The notes under the pieces were generated by a model. It saw only the letters and a program-made list of their open reading frames with translations. It did not search any database and had not been told where the DNA came from. From Micromonosporaceae bacterium KJ-029 (GTDB taxonomy: Bacteria; Actinomycetota; Actinomycetes; Mycobacteriales; Micromonosporaceae), in contig BIFP01000035.1 of NCBI GenBank assembly GCA_005402585.1, positions 310,001-374,000 on the forward strand: DNA of 64,000 bases, in the 5' to 3' direction. The stretch's first letter is position 1. Each line of letters begins with the position of its first letter. Below, in pieces: positions 49,544 through 57,668 of this stretch. The position numbers were made by a program, and so were the translations under genes.

Positions 49544-50671
49544 ATGCGTTTCGTTGACGAGTACCGCGACGCCGACAAGGCCCAGGCGTTGGCCACCCAG
49601 ATCGCCGCACTGTGCGAGCCGGGGCGGCAGTACAAGTTCATGGAGGTCTGCGGCGGGCACACGCACACCATCTACAAGCACGGGATCGAGGACTACCTGC
49701 CGGAGAACGTCTCGCTCGTGCACGGTCCGGGCTGCCCGGTCTGCGTGATCCCGATGGGGCGGGTCGACGACGCCATCGCCATCGCCCACGAGCCGGGCGT
49801 CATCATGACGTCGTTCGGCGACATGATGCGGGTTCCCGGCGGGAACGGTTCGTTCCTGGACGCCAAGGCGGCCGGTGCGGACATCCGGATGGTGTACTCG
49901 CCGCTGGACGCGCTGAAGATCGCGCGGACCAACCCGGACCGCCGGGTGGTCTTCATGGCGATCGGGTTCGAGACCACCTCACCGTCGACCGCGATGACCG
50001 TGCTGCGGGCCGCCGCCGAGGGCATCGACAACTTCTCGGTGTTCTGCAACCACGTCACCATCCTTCCGGCGATCAAGGCGATTCTCGACTCACCCGACCT
50101 GCGGCTCGACGGCTTCCTCGGCCCCGGGCACGTCTCCACCGTCATCGGCTGCCGGCCGTACGAGTTCATCGCCCGAGACCACGGCAAACCCCTGGTGTGT
50201 GCCGGGTTCGAGCCGCTGGATCTGCTGCAGTCGGTGTTCATGCTGCTCAAGCAGCTCACCGAGGGGCGCTGCGAGGTGGAGAACCAGTACACCCGGGTGG
50301 TGCCCTGGGAGGGCAACCTGCGGGCGCTGGAGGCGATCGGCCAGGTCATGCAGCTGCGGCCGTACTTCGAGTGGCGCGGCCTCGGCTTCATCTCGCACTC
50401 AGCGCTGCGGATGCGCGACGAGTACGCGACGTACGACGCCGAACAGATCTTCGAGGTGCCCGGGGTACGCGTGGCGGACCCGAAGGCGTGCCAGTGCGGC
50501 GAGGTGCTCAAGGGGGTGCTCAAGCCCTGGGAGTGCAAGGTGTTCGGCACCGCCTGTACCCCGGAGACCCCCATCGGCACGTGCATGGTCTCCTCGGAGG
50601 GCGCGTGCGCGGCCTACTACAACTTCGGCCGCTTCACCCGGCAACGGCTGACGGAGGCGGCGCGGGCATGA
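49544..50671 (+). CDS. hypD: HypD, Fe(CN)2CO assembly protein
   Basis: A 375-residue protein with all family motifs: MEVCGGHTHTIYKHG, VHGPGCPVCVIP, TSFGDMMRVPGG, and the four-Cys [4Fe-4S] region CQCGEVLKGVLKPWEC...GTACTPETPIGTC. With HypC it builds the Fe(CN)2CO unit. Length is normal. Overlaps hypE by 4 bases. Confidence 0.93.
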   Translation: MRFVDEYRDADKAQALATQIAALCEPGRQYKFMEVCGGHTHTIYKHGIEDYLPENVSLVHGPGCPVCVIPMGRVDDAIAIAHEPGVIMTSFGDMMRVPGGNGSFLDAKAAGADIRMVYSPLDALKIARTNPDRRVVFMAIGFETTSPSTAMTVLRAAAEGIDNFSVFCNHVTILPAIKAILDSPDLRLDGFLGPGHVSTVIGCRPYEFIARDHGKPLVCAGFEPLDLLQSVFMLLKQLTEGRCEVENQYTRVVPWEGNLRALEAIGQVMQLRPYFEWRGLGFISHSALRMRDEYATYDAEQIFEVPGVRVADPKACQCGEVLKGVLKPWECKVFGTACTPETPIGTCMVSSEGACAAYYNFGRFTRQRLTEAARA

Positions 50672-51819
50672 CGACCGAACGCACCGCCGAATGGGCCGAG
50701 CGCGCGGTGGCCGAGGCGGAGGCGGCGACCGACCACGAGTCGGGCCGGATGTCGCCGGAGGAGCAGGTACTCAAGCGCATCGAACGGGCCCGCCGGCGCG
50801 CACCGAAGATCCGGGAGAGCCGGATCACCCTCGCGCACGGCGCGGGCGGGAAGGCGACCCACAGCCTGATCGAAGGGCTGTTCGTGGCGGCGTTCCGCAA
50901 TCCGACGCTGGAGGCGCTCGACGACGCCGCGGTGCTCTCCGTGGGCACCGGCCGGCTCGCCTTCACCACTGACTCGTACGTGGTGTCGCCGCTGTTCTTC
51001 CCGGGTGGCGACATCGGCGATCTCGCGGTTAACGGCACCGTCAACGACCTCGCGGTCAGCGGTGCCCGGCCGCTGTACCTGTCGGCCGGGTTCATTCTGG
51101 AGGAGGGTTTCCCCGTCGCCGACCTGCGACGGATCACCGCGTCCATGGCCGCCGCGGCGGCGCGGGCCGGGGTCCAGGTGGTCACCGGCGACACGAAGGT
51201 GGTGCAGCGGGGCAAGGCCGACGGCTGCTACATCAACACCGCCGGCGTCGGCGTGCTGGAGCGGCCGGTGAGCCTGGGCATGGCGCACATCCGCCCCGGT
51301 GACGCGATCGTCGTGTCCGGTCCGATCGGCGACCACGGGGTCACCGTCATGCTCGCCCGCGGCGAACTGGACATCGCCGCCGACCTCGCCTCGGACACCG
51401 CGGCGCTGCCCGGCCTGGTGGACGTCCTGCTGGACGCGGCTCCCGGGGTACGGCTGCTGCGCGACGCCACCCGGGGCGGCGTGGCGACCATCCTCAACGA
51501 GGTGGCGCAGGCTGCCCAGGTCGCCGTCGTCGTCGACGAGTCCGCCGTACCGGTGCGTTCCGCCGTGACCGGCGCCTGCGAACTGCTCGGCATCGATCCG
51601 CTCTACGTGGCCTGCGAGGGACGCCTGGTGGCCGTGGTCGACGGCGCGCAGGCGGAGGTCGCGGTGGCCGCGCTGCGCGGCCACCCGCTGGGTGACGGCG
51701 CCGCCGTCATCGGCCGCGTCGCCGCGGACCCACCCGGGATGGTGCTGCTCAGGACCGCGTTCGGCGGCACCCGGGTGGTCGACATGCTGGTCGGCGACCC
51801 GCTCCCCCGCATCTGCTGA
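50668..51819 (+). CDS. hypE: HypE, carbamoyl dehydratase
   Basis: A 383-residue PurM-like ATPase. ITLAHGAGGKATHSLIEGLF opens the fold, ATP site residues are in TTDSYVVSPLFFPGGDIGDL and AVNGTVNDLAVSGA, and the C-terminus ends PRIC, the Cys that receives the carbamoyl group from HypF and is dehydrated to thiocyanate. An extra 45-residue N-terminal helical extension (ERTAEWAERAVAEAEAATDH) is unusual for HypE. Last gene of the forward operon; followed by the hairpin at 51831. Confidence 0.92.
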   Translation: MTTERTAEWAERAVAEAEAATDHESGRMSPEEQVLKRIERARRRAPKIRESRITLAHGAGGKATHSLIEGLFVAAFRNPTLEALDDAAVLSVGTGRLAFTTDSYVVSPLFFPGGDIGDLAVNGTVNDLAVSGARPLYLSAGFILEEGFPVADLRRITASMAAAAARAGVQVVTGDTKVVQRGKADGCYINTAGVGVLERPVSLGMAHIRPGDAIVVSGPIGDHGVTVMLARGELDIAADLASDTAALPGLVDVLLDAAPGVRLLRDATRGGVATILNEVAQAAQVAVVVDESAVPVRSAVTGACELLGIDPLYVACEGRLVAVVDGAQAEVAVAALRGHPLGDGAAVIGRVAADPPGMVLLRTAFGGTRVVDMLVGDPLPRIC

Positions 51820-51830
51820 GGGCAGGTGTA

Positions 51831-51878
51831 AGGAAGGGCCCCTTCCTATCGCTTTTTGTATAGGAGGGGGCCCTTCCT
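51831..51878. terminator. Bidirectional hairpin between the two hydrogenase operons
   Basis: 19-base arms (51831-51849 and 51860-51878, core AGGAAGGGCCCC) with a single mismatch and a T-rich 10-base loop. It lies between hypE (ends 51819) and hypF (ends 51877), overlapping the hypF stop codon. The sequence reminds me of a hairpin that recurs in Micromonospora-type intergenic regions; this is memory, not a search. Confidence 0.7.
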
Positions 51879-54159
51879 AACATTTCAAAGATTGGTGCCG
51901 CGCCGCGGCCACCACGGCCTGGCCGAGGGAGATCCCGCCGTCGTTGGGCGGAACCCGCGAGTGTACGAGCACCCGGAAGCCGTCATGCTCCAGCCCGCGC
52001 ACCACCCGGTCGAGCAGCAGGACGTTCTGGAAGACGCCGCCGGAGAGCGCGACGGTGGCCAGGCCGGTGCCCTCCCGAACGGCCCTGGCCGCCCGGACCA
52101 CGGCGTCGGCCAGGCCGTGGTGGAAGCGCGCGGCGATCCGGCCCGGGTCCACGTTGGCGAGCAGGTCCTCGACCACGCACCGGACCAGCCCACGCCCGGC
52201 ATCGAGGAGCGGCACTGCACCGCCGGACTCGACCGGGTAGCCGCCCCGCTCGTCACGGTGGGCCCGCTGCTCCAGGGCGATCGCGGCCTGCCCCTCATAG
52301 GTGATGCGGTCGTGCAGGCCGAGCAGCGCCGAGACCGCGTCGAAGAGCCGGCCGCAACTGGAGGTACGCGGGGAGTTCGTGCCGGTCCGCGCCAGTGCCA
52401 CCACCGCGGGCCACTGCCGCTCGTGCCGCCGCAGCAGCGGCAGATCCGGTACGGCGTCGCCGTAGATCTCGTCGAGGTAGGCCGCCGCCATCCGCCACGG
52501 CTCACGCACCGCCGCTGCCCCGCCCGGCATCGGTACCGCGCCCAGGTGACCGACCCGCTCGAACCCGGTCCGGTCCGCGACGAGCAGTTCCCCGCCCCAG
52601 AGGGTGTCGTCCGGGCCGTACCCGAGACCGTCGAAGGCGACGCCGATCACCGGGCCGGGTTCGCCGTTGTCGGCCAGGCAGGACGCGATGTGGGCGTGGT
52701 GGTGCTGGACGCCGCACAGCTCGACGTCACCGCGCTGCAGGGCGTACTTGGTGGACAGGTACTCGGGATGCAGGTCGTGGGCGACGACCTCCGGCCGGAC
52801 GTCGAACAGCCGGGTGAAGTGCGCGATGCCGTCGGTGAACGCCCGCAACGTCTCGTAGTTCTCCAGGTCACCGATGTGGTGCGAGACGAACGCGCGCCGC
52901 CCCTTCGCCACGCAGAAGGTGTTCTTCAGCTCCGCGCCACAGGCCAGCACCGGTCGGTCGAACCGCCAGGGCAGGGTGATCGGCGCGGGCACGTAGCCAC
53001 GGGACCGCCGCACCGGCAGCTCGCGGCCCCGGAACACGCGTACCACCGAGTCGTCGGTCCGGACGTGGATCCGCCGGTCGTGCAGGAGGAAGCCGTCGAC
53101 GATCGGCGCCAGCCGGCGGCGGGCGTCGTCGTCGCGGTACGCGATCGGCTCGTCGGAGACGTTGCCGCTGGTCAGCACGATCGGCGTGGCCAGCCGCCCG
53201 AGCAGCAGCTGATGCAACGGCGTGTACGGCAGCATCACGCCCAGGTCGCGGTTGCCCGGCGCCACCGACCCGGCGACCGGGGCGTCGGCGCGGCGCGGCA
53301 GCAGCACCACGGGACGGCGGGCGCCGGTGAGCACCGGCTCGGCCGCCGGTGCCACGTCGACCAACGTACGCGCCGCCGGCAGGTCGGCGGCCATCACGGC
53401 GAACGGCTTCTCCTCGCGGTGCTTGCGGGCGCGAAGCGTCGCGACCACCCGTTCGTCGTCGGCCCGGGTGGCAAGGTGGTAGCCGCCGAGGCCCTTCACC
53501 GCGACGATCCGGCCCTCCCGCAGCCACCCGGCGGCGGTGTCGAGCGGTTCGCCGGGCACCGGTGTGCCGTCGGCGGCGACGAACCGGAGGGTGGGACCGC
53601 AGGCGGGGCAGCAGACCGGCTCGGCGTGGAAGCGGCGGTTCCTCGGATCCGCGTACTCGGCGGCGCAGTCGGCGCAGAGCGGAAACTCGGCCATGGTGGT
53701 GGTGCGGCGGTCGTACGGAACGTCCTCGACGATGGTGAAGCGCGGGCCGCAGTTGGTGCAGTTCGTGAACGGGTACCCGTGCCGGCGATCCGCCGGGTCG
53801 GACAGCTCGGCGAGACAGTCCGGGCAGGTGGCGGTGTCCGGGGAGATCAGGGCGTCCCGGCCGGTGCCGGTCACGCTGGTGACGATGGTGAAGCCGGGCG
53901 CGCCAATCGGCGGGAGCGGCTCGGTGGTGAGCCGATCGACCTGGGCGAGGGCCGGCGCCCGCCGGCTGAGGTCGCTCACGAAGGCGGCCAGCCGGTCCCC
54001 GTCCCCTTCGACCTCGACGAAGACGCCCGCGGTGTCGTTGCCGACGAAGCCGGCCAGGTCGTACTCGGTGGCGAGCGCATACACGAACGGCCGGAAGCCG
54101 ACTCCCTGCACGATGCCCTCGACCCGGACATGCACCCGCCGCACGCTGGCCAGTTCCAT
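51877..54159 (-). CDS. hypF: HypF, carbamoyltransferase
   Basis: A 760-residue protein with the full domain order. Acylphosphatase (VRVEGIVQGVGFRPFVYALA, 1-90), two zinc fingers (CPDCLAEL...CTNCGPRF and CADCAAEY...CPACGP, about 105-185), YrdC-like domain (about 195-375, IVAVKGLGGYHLATRADDE), and Kae1-like domain with VQHHHAHIASCLADNG, VAFDGLGYGPDDTLWGGEL and SGGVFQNV. It converts carbamoyl phosphate to carbamoyl-AMP and loads HypE. 5 bases downstream of the GmhA-like gene, last of the reverse operon. Confidence 0.92.
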   Translation of the reverse strand: MELASVRRVHVRVEGIVQGVGFRPFVYALATEYDLAGFVGNDTAGVFVEVEGDGDRLAAFVSDLSRRAPALAQVDRLTTEPLPPIGAPGFTIVTSVTGTGRDALISPDTATCPDCLAELSDPADRRHGYPFTNCTNCGPRFTIVEDVPYDRRTTTMAEFPLCADCAAEYADPRNRRFHAEPVCCPACGPTLRFVAADGTPVPGEPLDTAAGWLREGRIVAVKGLGGYHLATRADDERVVATLRARKHREEKPFAVMAADLPAARTLVDVAPAAEPVLTGARRPVVLLPRRADAPVAGSVAPGNRDLGVMLPYTPLHQLLLGRLATPIVLTSGNVSDEPIAYRDDDARRRLAPIVDGFLLHDRRIHVRTDDSVVRVFRGRELPVRRSRGYVPAPITLPWRFDRPVLACGAELKNTFCVAKGRRAFVSHHIGDLENYETLRAFTDGIAHFTRLFDVRPEVVAHDLHPEYLSTKYALQRGDVELCGVQHHHAHIASCLADNGEPGPVIGVAFDGLGYGPDDTLWGGELLVADRTGFERVGHLGAVPMPGGAAAVREPWRMAAAYLDEIYGDAVPDLPLLRRHERQWPAVVALARTGTNSPRTSSCGRLFDAVSALLGLHDRITYEGQAAIALEQRAHRDERGGYPVESGGAVPLLDAGRGLVRCVVEDLLANVDPGRIAARFHHGLADAVVRAARAVREGTGLATVALSGGVFQNVLLLDRVVRGLEHDGFRVLVHSRVPPNDGGISLGQAVVAAARHQSLKC

Positions 54160-54164
54160 GGCGC

Positions 54165-54830
54165 TCAGAGGTCGCCGGTCAACGCCTGCTGGGTGAGTTC
54201 CCAGAGCACGTGGTAGACCGTCGTCTGCGCCTCCTGGACCCGGTGCACCGACGCCGACGGCACCACGAACAGGTGGTCGACGAACTCGGATTCGGCCATC
54301 CGGCCGCCGTCGTACCCGGCGATCCCGACGGTGAGCATGCCGCGCCGGGCCGCTTCCTCGAACGCCCGCAGGACGTTGTTCGATCCGCCGCTGGTGGACA
54401 GGCCCACGGCGATGTCCCCGGCCCGGCCGAACGCCGCCACCTGCCGGGCGAACACCACCTCGAACCCCACGTCGTTGGAGAGTGCGGTGATCAGCGCGAC
54501 GTCGTGGGTCAACGAGATGGCCGGCAACGGGCGGGCAGTCGTCGGTGGGTGCAGGAACAGCTGCGCGACGTCCTGCGCATCGGTGCTGCTGCCGCCGTTA
54601 CCGAACGCGAACAGCGTGCCGCCGGCCTGGAAGGCGGCGGCGCAGCGGCGGGCGCAGTCGATCAGTCGCGGCCCGTGCTCGGCGACCAGGGATTCGCGCA
54701 GGGCGACGATCTCCGCCGCCTTCGCCGCGGTGGACCGCGCCACCTCGGCCAACACGGCGTCCACGTCGGTCGGTCGGGTGCCCAGGAACGGGTAGAGCGA
54801 CCCGATCGCGCCGTCGACCTCGGCACTCAT
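54165..54830 (-). CDS. SIS-domain phosphoheptose isomerase-like (GmhA-like) protein
   Basis: A 221-residue SIS protein. FAFGNGGSSTDAQDVAQLFL, SLTHDVALITALSNDVGFEV and VGLSTSGGSNNVLRAFEEA are the sugar-phosphate-binding loops of sedoheptulose-7-phosphate isomerases; the phosphate-binding STSG is intact. GmhA homologues recur beside group 1h hydrogenases in actinobacteria for unknown reasons. Between hypF (5-base gap) and the second hypC (ATGA overlap), so it is coregulated with maturation genes. Confidence 0.85.
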   Translation of the reverse strand: MSAEVDGAIGSLYPFLGTRPTDVDAVLAEVARSTAAKAAEIVALRESLVAEHGPRLIDCARRCAAAFQAGGTLFAFGNGGSSTDAQDVAQLFLHPPTTARPLPAISLTHDVALITALSNDVGFEVVFARQVAAFGRAGDIAVGLSTSGGSNNVLRAFEEAARRGMLTVGIAGYDGGRMAESEFVDHLFVVPSASVHRVQEAQTTVYHVLWELTQQALTGDL

Positions 54831-55081
54831 GACGACCGCTCCACCACGGCGATGGCCTCCTTGGCATGCACCAGCACGACGTCGCCCGGTCCCGCCTCGA
54901 CCAGGGCCACACTGATCTCCTCCGGCCCGGCGTCGGTGTCGACCACGGCCAGGCCGCCGGCCAGCATTTCCCGCACCCGGACGGCGACCGCCACGTCGGA
55001 ACAGGTGATGCACACCTCGTCGTGGCACTCGGGCACCGCCCGGGTGGACGGCGGGCCGAGCCGCAGCGGCTGTCGAGTCAC
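54827..55081 (-). CDS. Second HypC/HupF-family chaperone (variant)
   Basis: An 84-residue protein starting at GTG 55081, overlapping the previous stop (GTGA). The C-terminal part has the HypC OB-fold pattern (VREMLAGGLAVVDTDAGPEE, then GDVVLVHAKEAIAVV). The N-terminus differs: no MC start; instead Cys19, Cys24 and Cys27 in ECHDEVCITCSD. Family members of this type are annotated HypC/HybG/HupF. The Cys cluster may hold the iron moiety or a metal in a different way from the canonical HypC at 49262. Confidence 0.75.
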   Translation of the reverse strand: MTRQPLRLGPPSTRAVPECHDEVCITCSDVAVAVRVREMLAGGLAVVDTDAGPEEISVALVEAGPGDVVLVHAKEAIAVVERSS

Positions 55082-55692
55082 CGGACCGCCTCCGGTTCCA
55101 GCACCCCGGGCTGCTCGAACAACACGTGCACCAACTCCCACAGGATGTGATAGATCGTCACGTGTACCTCCTTGACGATGCACGGGTCGTCGGAGCGGGC
55201 GACGACGACATGGTCGGCGATGCCGTCCCGCGCGATGTCACCGCCGTCGCCGCCGAGCAGCCCGACGGTGAGCAGACCAAGGTCGCGGGCCGTCGCCAGG
55301 CCACGCCGTACGTTGACGCACCGGCCATCGACGGACAGCCCGAGCGCGATGTCCGCCGGAGCGGCGAGCAGGCTCAGCTGAGCGGCGAACACCTCGTCGA
55401 AGCCCTCCGCCTGGGCGATACCGGTGAGGGTGGCGGCGTCGTTGGTCAGCGAGATCGCCGGCAGGGCACGTTTGCCCACGATGACCGGGTGGACGAACTC
55501 CACCACGACGTGCTGGGCGTCGGTCGCCGGACCGCCGTTGCCGAAGACGATCAGCTTTCCACCGCGGTGGAAGCGCACGGCCATCTCGTAGCAGGCCTGC
55601 GCTATCCGCGCCGCGTCGGCGGCGAGCGCCTGCGCGGGTGCCACCCGGCGGGCGAACGCCCGGCCGACCGCCGGGTTCACGGACGACACCAT
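55078..55692 (-). CDS. SIS-domain protein, divergent paralogue
   Basis: A 204-residue SIS protein. IVFGNGGPATDAQHVVVEFV and SLTNDAATLTGIAQAEGFDE parallel the GmhA-like protein two genes downstream. The phosphate loop is changed from STSGGSNNV to SVDGRCVNV, so sugar-phosphate binding may be lost or altered. ATG 55692 has GGAGGAGC directly upstream. It follows padR by 10 bases and overlaps the second hypC by 4. Perhaps a partner or regulator of the intact paralogue. Confidence 0.8.
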   Translation of the reverse strand: MVSSVNPAVGRAFARRVAPAQALAADAARIAQACYEMAVRFHRGGKLIVFGNGGPATDAQHVVVEFVHPVIVGKRALPAISLTNDAATLTGIAQAEGFDEVFAAQLSLLAAPADIALGLSVDGRCVNVRRGLATARDLGLLTVGLLGGDGGDIARDGIADHVVVARSDDPCIVKEVHVTIYHILWELVHVLFEQPGVLEPEAVR

Positions 55693-55702
55693 GCTCCTCC
55701 GT

Positions 55703-56080
55703 TCACCGTCGGGTCGCGGCGTACTGCTCCACGCCGTCGGACCGCGTCCGCTGGAAGGCGCCCGCCGAGCGGCGCAGACAGCCGCCGATGACCTGGTCGA
55801 GTTGCGCCAGCCGGACCGTCCACGCCCGGAGATCGTCACGGCCCTTGGGGGTGACCTGGTAACACCGGCGGGCCGGACCCGCTCCACCGGTCTCCCACAC
55901 CGAGACCAGCGACCGGTCGCGTTCCAGGCCGCGCAGCACCCGGTAGACGTGACCGGGTTCCACATCGGGCATGCCCATCCCCCGGAGCCGGTCGATCAGG
56001 TCGTACCCGTGGCCGGGCCGTTCGAGGACCAGAAGCAGGAGGAACGGATGCAGCAGACCGCGCAGCTCACGTCCGTGCAT
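55703..56080 (-). CDS. PadR-family transcriptional regulator
   Basis: A 125-residue PadR protein. The winged helix is residues 10-85 (HPFLLLLVLERPGHGYDLID, VEPGHVYRVLRGLERDRSLV, then RRCYQVTPKGRDDLRAW), followed by a short C-terminal dimer helix (LAQLDQVIGG). GGGGAAGGA lies 5 bases before ATG. It heads the reverse operon sis-hypC-sis-hypF, so it may control HypF supply and thereby hydrogenase maturation. PadR proteins respond to small molecules; the signal is unknown. Confidence 0.85.
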   Translation of the reverse strand: MHGRELRGLLHPFLLLLVLERPGHGYDLIDRLRGMGMPDVEPGHVYRVLRGLERDRSLVSVWETGGAGPARRCYQVTPKGRDDLRAWTVRLAQLDQVIGGCLRRSAGAFQRTRSDGVEQYAATRR

Positions 56081-56123
56081 GCCAATCCTTCCCCAGGCAG
56101 AAAACGCCGCTTCTCAAGCAGCT

Positions 56124-56133
56124 AAGCATGCTT
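56124..56133. promoter_or_regulatory. Palindrome AAGCATGCTT upstream of padR
   Basis: A perfect 10-bp palindrome, preceded by a further AAGCA at 56117, 44 bases upstream of the padR start in an AT-richer patch. Position suits an autoregulatory site, but it is not the classical PadR ATGT-N8-ACAT box. Confidence 0.3.
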
Positions 56134-56214
56134 TCCTCCCAAATTGGACCAGAATGCCTGATCGAGCCGATAGTCGGTGGGCAAGACGCGGCCGGGCGAA
56201 TAGAGTCCGACGCT

Positions 56215-56778
56215 GTGCAAACCCCCGAAGTCAGCGTTGCGACCCCAGCGGACCGTGCGCGGGTGGTCAACTCCCTGGTCGCCGCGTTCGCCCAGGACCC
56301 CGTCCTGCGGTATCTCTTCCCTGACGAGGCCGCCTACCCGCGGTATGCCGCTGCGTTCTTCGGGCACCTGTTCGACAAGCGAGTACGCAAGCAAACCGTC
56401 TGGACGATCCAGCGCGGTGCCTCGACCGCCATCTGGGAACCTCCCCTGGCCGGCAACGCAGCCTCTGACGACGACCTCCACGCCCGCCTGCCCGCCGACG
56501 CGCTCACCCGTGTTCGCGCCTACGACCGGGCGGTACACGCCGCCTTGCCGACCACCCCATTCTGGTACCTGGGAGTCCTGGGAACCCACCCGGACAACGC
56601 CGGCCGTCGGTGGGGCCACGCGGTCATGAACGCCGGATTGCGCCGAGCCGCCGCCGACCGCCTGCCCGCCGTCCTGGAAACCAGCAACCCGGTCAACGTC
56701 GAGCTCTACCGCCGCGCCGGATGGGAGGTCGTGCGCAGCGTGACCGACCCCCTACCCATCTGGATAATGCGGCAGTGA
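56215..56778 (+). CDS. GNAT-family N-acetyltransferase
   Basis: A 187-residue acetyltransferase of the GNAT fold. Helix 1 VVNSLVAAFAQDPVLRYLFP, strand 4 with the acetyl-CoA loop LGVLGTHPDNAGRRWGHAVM (V/L-x-x-x-x-G-x-x-x-G), and the end strands LETSNPVNVELYRRAGWEVV are characteristic. GTG 56215 is chosen: TAGAGT (56201-56206) lies 8 bases upstream. Substrate unknown. Confidence 0.75.
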   Translation: MQTPEVSVATPADRARVVNSLVAAFAQDPVLRYLFPDEAAYPRYAAAFFGHLFDKRVRKQTVWTIQRGASTAIWEPPLAGNAASDDDLHARLPADALTRVRAYDRAVHAALPTTPFWYLGVLGTHPDNAGRRWGHAVMNAGLRRAAADRLPAVLETSNPVNVELYRRAGWEVVRSVTDPLPIWIMRQ

Positions 56779-56890
56779 CCGGCCGGCGACCGGGTACGTG
56801 GCCCTCCCGGCGCCGGCGGTCCGGCGTCGAAGCCGGCCAAGGCTTGGCGGCATTGCGCCGGCCCCGGCGTAGCCGGGCTGGCCTAACCCG

Positions 56891-57535
56891 TCATTCCAGG
56901 TGGCGACCCCACTGTCCGCGATGGATGACCGCATTGGGGTCGCGGCGGCGGCCGGCCACGGTCGGACTCTGCGACGGCAGGTCGTCGGCGCGGTAACCGA
57001 TGCAGATGCCGCCGATCGGCGAGTACTCGTCGGGGATGGCGAACTCGGCCTTGAAGGCGGCGGTGTGCGCGGGAACGTCGACCTCGGGACGGAAGTCTTC
57101 GCCCGCCATGGGTGTGATGCCGAAGAAGCAGGCGCCCAGGCCCTCGTCGACGGCGGTGAGCAGCATCATCAGCGCGGCCATGCCGGTGTCGACATACCAG
57201 TACGGTGCCGGCCAGCGGGCCTCGGATCGATCGGCCCAGCCTTTGTCGGCTTCGGCGTACCGGGAGAGGTATGCCGCCTTGTGGGCGAGCGGCACCACCA
57301 CGAGCGGCGCGTTCTGCATGGTCGGGGTCTGCGCGACGCGGGTGGGGACGAACGGCCAGAACCTGGCCCGGTCCTCCGGGTCGGTGAGGGCGAGGAAGGC
57401 CCAGCCCTGCGAGAAACCAGCCGACGGCGCCCGCAGGGCACTGGCCAGGATCTTCTCGATGACGTCAGGGCTCAGCGGCCGGTCGGCGTAGTGCCGCACC
57501 ATCCGCCGGCGACGGATCACCTCGGCGTACTCCAT
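56891..57535 (-). CDS. Nitroreductase-family FMN oxidoreductase
   Basis: A 214-residue nitroreductase. VIRRRRMVRHYADRPLSPDV is the signature FMN-binding start; LRAPSAGFSQGWAFLAL, DTGMAALMMLLTAVDEGLGA and PIGGICIGY complete the family pattern. ATG 57535 gives the usual start two residues before the (R/S)RRMVR motif. NAD(P)H-dependent reduction of nitro, quinone or flavin-type substrates is expected; some relatives act as F420/FMN-linked dehydrogenases. Monocistronic. Confidence 0.8.
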   Translation of the reverse strand: MEYAEVIRRRRMVRHYADRPLSPDVIEKILASALRAPSAGFSQGWAFLALTDPEDRARFWPFVPTRVAQTPTMQNAPLVVVPLAHKAAYLSRYAEADKGWADRSEARWPAPYWYVDTGMAALMMLLTAVDEGLGACFFGITPMAGEDFRPEVDVPAHTAAFKAEFAIPDEYSPIGGICIGYRADDLPSQSPTVAGRRRDPNAVIHRGQWGRHLE

Positions 57536-57668
57536 GCCGTAGATCTTGCCACCGGCGCGACGGCTACGCGGGTCGCGACAGCCGCCCGGACCGAATCGCG
57601 CGCCTACCGCCGGAAACCCGCCTGCCGTGCGGTTGCCCTTCAGGGGCAGCGGCTGCGAGGCTCGGCCC

